A stretch of DNA of 22,785 nt. Source: a virus. Location: positions 1 through 22,785 of the IMG/VR virus record IMGVR_UViG_3300044675_004223. One strand, 5' to 3'. Both the position numbers and the translations under genes were made by a program. The notes beneath the pieces are model-generated. The model had not been told where the DNA came from, did no database searches, and worked only from the letters and a program-made list of their open reading frames with translations. The stretch's first letter is position 1. Each line of letters begins with the position of its first letter. Shown in pieces: positions 18,001 through 22,785 of this stretch.

Positions 18001-20737
18001 ATGTTGCTAGCCATGGGTATGGTTCATTTCCAAGATTTGCGGATTGTGATGATCCACCATTTATCCATTTCCATCGCGTGCCATCATAAGATATAGTTTG
18101 AGATCCATTTGTGTATGATGGTTTATTATTAACTGTAGCTGTTCGGTTAAATGTTGTAGTAGAACGAATTGCTTTAGTTTCGTCAATATCATATGGTATG
18201 CCATAAATGAGTTTATTTCCGGTTAAATCAAAGCAAAGACTGTATCCTTGATACAAGTCGTATGTTTTATTTTCAAGAGTGTCCCATGTTTGAATCCACA
18301 TATCACGAGACGTACTAAATTCATATATGTGAATATAGCTGTATGTGTCTATGTCTGCATCGCCAAACGAAATTTCTCTGCCTGGAGCGCTTAGCGCTAA
18401 ACGTGTTCCATCATCATTTAATGAAACTTTATAACCAAATAAACTTTCGACATAACTGCCATACAGTGGCATTTTTCCATATGCATTCCAGTATTGCCCT
18501 TTCCAAATATGAGAAACTACACAACCAACATTTATTTGAGAAGATGTTCGGGTTCCGGCCCTGTATGGTGCACCGCCAACTACAACATTACCATCTCCAC
18601 TTAAAGCAAGACTGTATCCATATCTTTCACCTGCAAATTTTGTGCCATACAAAGAAGTGTTGTCGGCTAATTTCCATTGTTGACTAAAATCGTTATCATA
18701 GTCATAGACATCTATTTTTCCGCATTTACCTATTTTACCAAGTGATGCTCCTGGAGTGCCAATTGCAAGTCGATTTCCGGTATTATTAAATGCTAATGCC
18801 CAACCAAAATTTTCTCCATTTATTAAATTTAATATTTTACCTTTTCCAGTATTATTTGGTAATAGTGTACCAGTTCCATTATTTTTAAATGTTAATGCAG
18901 ACCCGCCAACACTAGTTGAAATTTTAAATGTATGTGTTGTTTTGTTAACAACATAATATATTTGTTTGGCGTTTACTCCATCAACATCTCTAATTATATT
19001 AAAAATAACTTCGTCACCATTATTAAATCCGTGATTATTTAACGTGACAATATCGCCAGCATCAGTAAATGTAACGGACCGCAATTCATTTTCTTCTAAT
19101 GGAAATATTCCATGCGGTTGCCAACTTTGCTTATGCGAATATAGATTGCCTGTACCATTTGTAACAAAATCAATTGCTGTTCCTCCAGCTTTTAGTGCAA
19201 TTTGAAAATCATTTGTAGTTTTATTAATTACAAAATAAATTTGTTCAGGGACAACTCCAGATGTGTCTACTATATCTTTAAATGATACTCTGTCTCCATT
19301 TTCAAAACCATGAGAGCTTAATGTAATTTTGTTTGTAGAGTCAACAAATGATATTGGTCTCCATACAAGTGGATTGTCTTTATATTTGTAAGTTGTGACA
19401 TAGTCTAAATTAGTTCCACCAGTATGATTAGTAGAACTAATTGCAATTGAATCACCATTTTTATTAAATGCAATTGCATGTCCAAATATGGCAATGTCAT
19501 CTCCAAATGAAGAGTTTCCATAAAACACAAGATCAACTGTTTTGTCAGTGGCGTTATTTCCCTTTTTAGCTAATGCCCAACTTGATGTTGTCGTATTATA
19601 TTCATATAATAAAACCCTACCGCTGTATGATCCTGAACTAAAACCCGGTTCACTAACTAATAGTTTTGTTCCGGTGTAGTCAAATGTCATAGCATGACCA
19701 AACTTTTTATATACTATTAAATTTGCTGTTGCTGTCCCACTCGTGCTAAATGTAATTGGCGTTGCACCAGGAGTGTGTGTTATTTTAAAATTATTTGTTG
19801 TTTTATTTGCGACATAATATATTTGTTCTGCAACTACGCCAGTAGTATTTACTACATCTGTAAACGAAATTTCATCGCCATTATTAAGGCCATGAGCATT
19901 TAATGTAACTGTATCAGACGCGTCAACAAATGAAATTGCGCGAGATGTTGCGGCTTGACCAGTTAGTGTTGATCCTATTTGAGTCCAAGTTGAAGTTAAA
20001 GAAGTGTATTTGTATGTTCTAACATTTCCCTTTCTATCTGCTATAGCAAGTACGGACCCATTTCCACTTATTATAGTATTATTGCCTAAATATGTGTTTG
20101 TAGTTGACCCCCGTAAAGTATTTCCTATTTTTGTAGTTGTATACTCAATAGGAACAATTTTTCCTATATTTTCATATAATTTTAAATCATCATTATACTC
20201 ATATTGACCATACACTCGTTTATCAGTGTTATCATTTAATTCAATAAATTTTTTGATGTCTAGTGTTGTGCCATCATCTAATGTAATTGTTTTTAACGAA
20301 AAATTTACATACTTTCCTTCTCCGTCTGATGCACCTAAAACATTATCTTTTGGATAATAGATATCAATGTCTTCTCCATAAAATAATTTAAAAAATAATT
20401 TTGTGCCTTCTTCTGTTCCGCGAAGTTTATAATAATTACTAATTATTTTTAGCAGTCGTTCTCTATCAATTAATAGCGATTGCGGAATATATTTTGCAAT
20501 TAATAATTCAATTTCATCTAGATATTTTTCAGTTGCATAATCAATATCTTTATTTTGTCTAATTGCAGCAATTTCTCTAGATGGATTTCCATCTAAATTC
20601 ATATAGTCATAATAGTCTTCAAGAAACTTAACAAGCGAATCTGCATTTAAATCATTTGCATTTGGTTCAGGCAAAAGTTCTTTTACCTGAATGCTTTGCA
20701 TGTTTCGCGGCCTAGAATTAGCGACACTTAAAATCAT
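15092..20737 (-). CDS. 7: Enlarged baseplate wedge protein gp7 with beta-propellers and Calx-beta domain
   Basis: An 1881-aa protein in the gp7 map position (T4 gp7 is 1032 aa). Residues about 30-135 (SLVKFLEDYYDYMN, ...RLLKIISNYYKLRGTEEGTK, LFYGEDIDIYYP) resemble the T4 gp7 region that reads ARFFESRSYDFYSTKGIE and FLFKVLYNEEVEIEIE. Residues about 1150-1205 (QDSYYWQTHSYEIKTQL, WRDEYIGFCHPSGYELFSLL) resemble the T4 segment SYYVMKIKSNLP...IRFVHPVGFGFIAI. Between them lie a first FG-GAP-like propeller (about 204-855, roughly seven blades by eye), three E1-FCCH-like modules (about 263-345, 460-536, 552-625) and another such module near 1020-1107. After the core comes a seven-blade propeller (about 1340-1745; repeats like GHVRIYEY...W..LGNDIDG...) and a Calx-beta-like domain (about 1783-1881, with VSEGGSLTFTI and GITEASEKFAV). 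The T4 gp7 N-terminal region is not recognisable at the N-terminus here. It starts 5 nt after gp6 and has no clear Shine-Dalgarno. Confidence 0.85.
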   Translation of the reverse strand: MILSVANSRPRNMQSIQVKELLPEPNANDLNADSLVKFLEDYYDYMNLDGNPSREIAAIRQNKDIDYATEKYLDEIELLIAKYIPQSLLIDRERLLKIISNYYKLRGTEEGTKLFFKLFYGEDIDIYYPKDNVLGASDGEGKYVNFSLKTITLDDGTTLDIKKFIELNDNTDKRVYGQYEYNDDLKLYENIGKIVPIEYTTTKIGNTLRGSTTNTYLGNNTIISGNGSVLAIADRKGNVRTYKYTSLTSTWTQIGSTLTGQAATSRAISFVDASDTVTLNAHGLNNGDEISFTDVVNTTGVVAEQIYYVANKTTNNFKITHTPGATPITFSTSGTATANLIVYKKFGHAMTFDYTGTKLLVSEPGFSSGSYSGRVLLYEYNTTTSSWALAKKGNNATDKTVDLVFYGNSSFGDDIAIFGHAIAFNKNGDSIAISSTNHTGGTNLDYVTTYKYKDNPLVWRPISFVDSTNKITLSSHGFENGDRVSFKDIVDTSGVVPEQIYFVINKTTNDFQIALKAGGTAIDFVTNGTGNLYSHKQSWQPHGIFPLEENELRSVTFTDAGDIVTLNNHGFNNGDEVIFNIIRDVDGVNAKQIYYVVNKTTHTFKISTSVGGSALTFKNNGTGTLLPNNTGKGKILNLINGENFGWALAFNNTGNRLAIGTPGASLGKIGKCGKIDVYDYDNDFSQQWKLADNTSLYGTKFAGERYGYSLALSGDGNVVVGGAPYRAGTRTSSQINVGCVVSHIWKGQYWNAYGKMPLYGSYVESLFGYKVSLNDDGTRLALSAPGREISFGDADIDTYSYIHIYEFSTSRDMWIQTWDTLENKTYDLYQGYSLCFDLTGNKLIYGIPYDIDETKAIRSTTTFNRTATVNNKPSYTNGSQTISYDGTRWKWINGGSSQSANLGNEPYPWLATWPSGTTAIKSFNAAGSVHVYNINALNNSFSSDRTTRIGKIRKNIDGVQRDVWTVYDIFNESLVSGYRYSYITTPSGGVNFDYAYSTLEYIDIADSDNYEASTTEPVITVYYEAEQPTLSGTYSKIGNTVTITCANHNYTVGSQLYLNFSGALNASDGVFTVVAVSTALYENDTFIIVDTSTFENTPITGSVTFLAQTPTHPYEVQTWFPNTTGDFNYIDEVQVIATPDDIRWVASKRKGFLSDDYRLQDSYYWQTHSYEIKTQLQAIDWRDEYIGFCHPSGYELFSLLEVIDFAENDWIQHIQYIYGNFDYIPPRIRDLIKNPAKLPEGLVDVISGRGQHTPRSQYGRGIDRNIILLIFVKMLDDLGKTFTLRDDAGEIVYTRNMVRMLYVYLNIQVNSKYIRGKDADYLKFLGDDIDESDDVEYKSSGAARVYSYNSTSKTWIQRGQDLIGSTTDDYFGYCVATNDAGTRIAVSSPYNDYTTGNTAIDIGRVTVYDYNSTTQKWSQLGNPIIGEALNDYSGTSIAFNSVGDRLIIGAPSNGSGDTGHVRIYEYSNELWSQLGNDIDGTVAGDKSGTATSINSSGSRIAVGVPYFSGGGLIDNGSTRIYDYNVGTSTWTLVGSEILGEASYDHAGTSIALNDAGNRIIIGAPSNGNGDAGHVRIYEYISGTWTKLGNDIDGTVAGDKSGSAVSINSSGSRVAVGIPYSDFIGAPSNRVDRGLVRVYDYISGAWTQVGQDIDGELSDGNGGWSISMNASGSRVAFGAPNHVAGHSKVYEYNTIDSRWFQLGNDIYGSVYPYKNGYSVSLNASGDIIVVGESGSNGHVNISDGQSLCNGLLNLTPDEYFRLTTSQSMSKILNFPTNITQTLRSLYVSSSTPTNVVSEGGSLTFTINTIGVRDTTALYYTTTSQADINNPTGSFVITSNSGSFTLQIKSDGITEASEKFAVAIRTGSITGPIIGYTHSITIQ
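15857..16534 (-). repeat. Tandem 339-bp duplication of a two-blade propeller unit in gp7
   Basis: Two consecutive 113-codon units (about residues 1402-1514 and 1515-1627) each encode two propeller blades. At 15903-15981 and 16242-16320 the DNA copies differ at only about five of 79 positions, at an offset of exactly 339 bp. A second shared stretch (gacggcgc then ccaattatta) occurs at 16044 and 16383 with the same offset. Protein copies share NDIDGTVAGDKSG, INSSGSR and GAPSNG. The near identity in parts of the unit points to a recent duplication or to gene conversion between the copies. Confidence 0.85.
18863..19945 (-). repeat. Three E1-FCCH-like modules inserted in first gp7 propeller
   Basis: Residues about 265-345, 461-536 and 552-625 of gp7 share the pattern ISFVDA..D.VTLN.HG.NNGDE..F, then (E/K)QIY(Y/F)V.NKTT..F.I, then a Gly-Thr-Gly end. 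This pattern resembles the ubiquitin-activating-enzyme FCCH-type module that annotation tools report in cyanophage structural proteins. The first two sit between propeller strands; the second and third are nearly adjacent. Confidence 0.7.
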
Positions 20738-20742
20738 AATAA

Positions 20743-22638
20743 TTAGCGTTCTCGTTTAAATGGAACATAAGAGGATGCATTTGCCATACCACCAGTCGCA
20801 ATGACATCAACGTCGGCAGTCACAAACAGTCTATTTGTATCAATTTGTATAATTTGATTTCTTTCAGGAACAATATCATTTGAAAGTGGTATAACTTCAA
20901 TAGTCATATCGAGTGTTGATGCAGTAGGTAATGTATCTATTACTGCAATACCAGTAGTTAAATCAATATAACCAACATTTGAATTAATTTTTATTTCTTT
21001 ACCATCAGTTGTATTATAATACGTGTATAATATACGACGCTTTGAATTTGTTGGATCGGCAACATCACCAATAAATACTATATTTCCATTATACGAATAG
21101 CCACTCGAATATACTATTGTACGATTATCATCAACATCTAGTGGCGCACCAAAATCTATGGTACGAGACTCTAATTTGTTTGGGTTATTTGTAAATGTTT
21201 GTGTTAAATATACTCTAAGATGCCCGCTTACAATAGAAGGATCTTGTATAATTACATTGGATAGTAGAGTTGAATATGTAAATACTTTTTCAAATGATTC
21301 TAAAGACGAATCACTATAGGCAATTACATAGGATTTTATTTTTTCCTCAAGCTCAGCTCTACTCAAATTTGTAATATTTCTATTATATTTTAACAATACA
21401 TCAATTGAAAGTTTAATGTAATTTGGATCAACTATTACTGGTTGGACTGTTAAAATAGATCGAGGTTGTAATACTGAATATAAAAATGTGCGATCTTCTT
21501 CAGTTATATAGTTGCCATCTTTAGGTTTAACTGATATAAACACCTTTCCATAACTTACTGGTATATTATTTTCTCCACCCCAAACAGAAATAGTTTCAGC
21601 GCGAGGAAATTCATTTTTAATAATAGTTGTATAGTCATTTATCGTAACTGCACGATTTTGAGCAACATATGTAAGTGGAGCATTAAAACGTATGCTGTCT
21701 AATGATTCCTTTGTCGTTCCACCGTCAGCAGCATATTTTTTACCAACTTCATCTACAAATAATGTTATTAGTGGAGACGCTGAAGTATTTTCTGATATGT
21801 CATTTACACCAATATTTCCAACATAGTTAAAAATATTGCATCCATTAGCAGATGGACCATTTGTGACAAAATATTCAATTTCTATTATACTTAAATTATT
21901 TGGTCTTTTGCCAAATCGTCCATCACCAAAACTTATTTCATATTTTCCTAATGAATTTTCTTGTATAAAATATAGTGCACTCTCAGCACTGGCTAAATCA
22001 AATGATTCAAATCTATTATAGACGGTATAATTATTAGCGTCACCATTTGCATAGACCTTTACAGAAATTTTAGAAATGTCAACATTTGAATTATCAATTA
22101 TATATGATGGATATTGTAATGCAGAATTAACTTGAAATTTTTCATAACGATACACACCTTGATATATGTGTATTGTTCCAATATATCTATTTTTTGTTTC
22201 ATCATAGTATAATTGAAAAGATTCAACGGTACTAAAAATATGAGTTACTCCATCTAATACACTAGAAAATTGTGTGCCTTTTGGAAGTATTAGGAATTTT
22301 TTTTGCACTGAACCAACTTTGGGGCTAAATGCAACATCAACTACTGCTTTTGGCGCAGTAAAACTATTAGGTACATATCCTAATAGTCGTGCATTTGAAA
22401 CTACGCTAGAACGCAATTGCGCAGTGTCCAAGAAAGTTTCATTAATACTCATATGCGCAAGCATTGAGTTAAAATGAGTATTGTAAGCTAATACATCTAA
22501 TATTGTATTAAGACCCGATCCTTCAAAATTCCAATCTTTAAATGGTGAGTCATCGCGTTTAAAGTATGTAATTAGATTTGATTTTATTTTATCAAAATCT
22601 AATTCTGAAACGTTGATTGATCGTTGTATAATTGGCAT
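20743..22638 (-). CDS. 6: Baseplate wedge protein gp6
   Basis: A 631-aa homologue of T4 gp6 (660 aa), which forms the inner ring of the baseplate and joins wedges around the hub. The N-terminal region matches T4 closely in layout: FDKIKSNLITYF (15-26), FEGSGLNTILDVLAYNTHFN (38-57; T4 FEGSRLNVLCDLLAYNTLYI) and LRSSVVSNARLLGYVP (75-90; T4 LRSSVVQAAQDNGYLP). A Baseplate_J-like region follows around 310-360 with ADGGTTKESLDSIRFNAP and QNRAVTINDYTTI. The length is close to T4 and nothing appears inserted, in contrast to gp7 and gp8. The start lies 1 nt after the gp25 stop codon ends, so translation of the two is probably coupled; an AGAGAG sequence 14 nt upstream is too distant to be a good ribosome binding site. 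Confidence 0.95.
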   Translation of the reverse strand: MPIIQRSINVSELDFDKIKSNLITYFKRDDSPFKDWNFEGSGLNTILDVLAYNTHFNSMLAHMSINETFLDTAQLRSSVVSNARLLGYVPNSFTAPKAVVDVAFSPKVGSVQKKFLILPKGTQFSSVLDGVTHIFSTVESFQLYYDETKNRYIGTIHIYQGVYRYEKFQVNSALQYPSYIIDNSNVDISKISVKVYANGDANNYTVYNRFESFDLASAESALYFIQENSLGKYEISFGDGRFGKRPNNLSIIEIEYFVTNGPSANGCNIFNYVGNIGVNDISENTSASPLITLFVDEVGKKYAADGGTTKESLDSIRFNAPLTYVAQNRAVTINDYTTIIKNEFPRAETISVWGGENNIPVSYGKVFISVKPKDGNYITEEDRTFLYSVLQPRSILTVQPVIVDPNYIKLSIDVLLKYNRNITNLSRAELEEKIKSYVIAYSDSSLESFEKVFTYSTLLSNVIIQDPSIVSGHLRVYLTQTFTNNPNKLESRTIDFGAPLDVDDNRTIVYSSGYSYNGNIVFIGDVADPTNSKRRILYTYYNTTDGKEIKINSNVGYIDLTTGIAVIDTLPTASTLDMTIEVIPLSNDIVPERNQIIQIDTNRLFVTADVDVIATGGMANASSYVPFKRER

Positions 22639-22639
22639 T

Positions 22640-22785
22640 TTAGCGTAATCTCTCTATATAAAAAACAGTTTGTTCCGAAACATCATATGATGTTTCATAT
22701 ATTATAGTTATTTTATAATCATTACTATTATAATCGGTGTCTTCTACTGATACATCAAATTTATTAATTCGTGGTTCATAATCTC
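22640..22785 (-). CDS. 25: Baseplate wedge protein gp25, C-terminal part (truncated by window edge)
   Basis: The last 47 codons and stop of a gene entering from the right edge. The fragment begins DYEPRINKFDVSVED, and the EPRI motif within a beta strand is the signature of the GPW/gp25 lysozyme-like baseplate family. It ends VFYIERLR. gp25 of T4 (132 aa) sits at the vertex of the wedge core bundle with gp6 and gp53 and belongs to the conserved sheath-initiator set shared with other contractile systems. The order gp25-gp6-gp7-gp8 is the T4 order and supports the call. The N-terminal two thirds lie outside the window. Confidence 0.85.
   Translation of the reverse strand, partial: DYEPRINKFDVSVEDTDYNSNDYKITIIYETSYDVSEQTVFYIERLR

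Noticed and set aside
18343-18687. Plus-strand 114-codon frame rich in His and Cys
   Set aside because: It is antisense to the gp7 propeller; the His/Cys content comes from reading the repeat codons in reverse and shows no regular zinc-finger spacing.

Overview
The window is a block of virion-structure genes from a tailed phage of the T4-like (contractile-tail) group. It is very A+T-rich and looks like a marine T4-like phage of a low-GC host such as SAR11 or Prochlorococcus. That host guess is inference from base composition and gene content; nothing in the window names the host. The phage assignment rests on recognisable T4 baseplate-wedge proteins gp25, gp6, gp7 and gp8, compared from memory with the T4 sequences. 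No database search was run.

Layout, read right to left because almost everything is on the minus strand: the C-terminal end of gp25 (cut by the window edge), gp6, a greatly enlarged gp7 (1881 aa), gp8, a very large DUF4815-type structural protein (1818 aa, in the gp9/gp10 position), a 73-aa coiled-coil protein, and a 1232-aa tail-fibre/adhesin. Junctions are tight: adjacent genes are separated by 28 nt or less. Two exact copies of the T4-type late promoter box TATAAATA lie 5 to 6 nt upstream of the gp8 and fibre start codons. Almost no start codon has a convincing Shine-Dalgarno sequence.

Left of the fibre (about 1 to 4130) the character changes to an even more A+T-rich accessory cassette: a 197-aa unknown protein, a GT29 (sialyltransferase-like) glycosyltransferase translationally coupled to it, a second protein with a weak fucosyltransferase-like fold pattern, a 2-oxoglutarate/Fe(II) oxygenase (the only plus-strand gene), a radical SAM/SPASM enzyme, and an unrecognised protein running off the left edge. 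Its position next to the fibre suggests enzymes that decorate the virion (fibre or baseplate proteins) or the host surface. This is inference.

The most unusual architecture is gp7. Its T4-like core is present in two blocks (about residues 20-135 and 1110-1330). Between and after these blocks sit two FG-GAP-like beta-propellers, several E1-FCCH-like modules and a C-terminal Calx-beta-like domain. The second propeller contains a recent two-blade tandem duplication visible in the DNA. Most of the extra mass of this phage's baseplate therefore seems to be exposed, adhesin-like beta structure.

I saw no tRNA, CRISPR array, insertion sequence, integrase or convincing intrinsic terminator. No gene-free stretch exceeds 300 bases.
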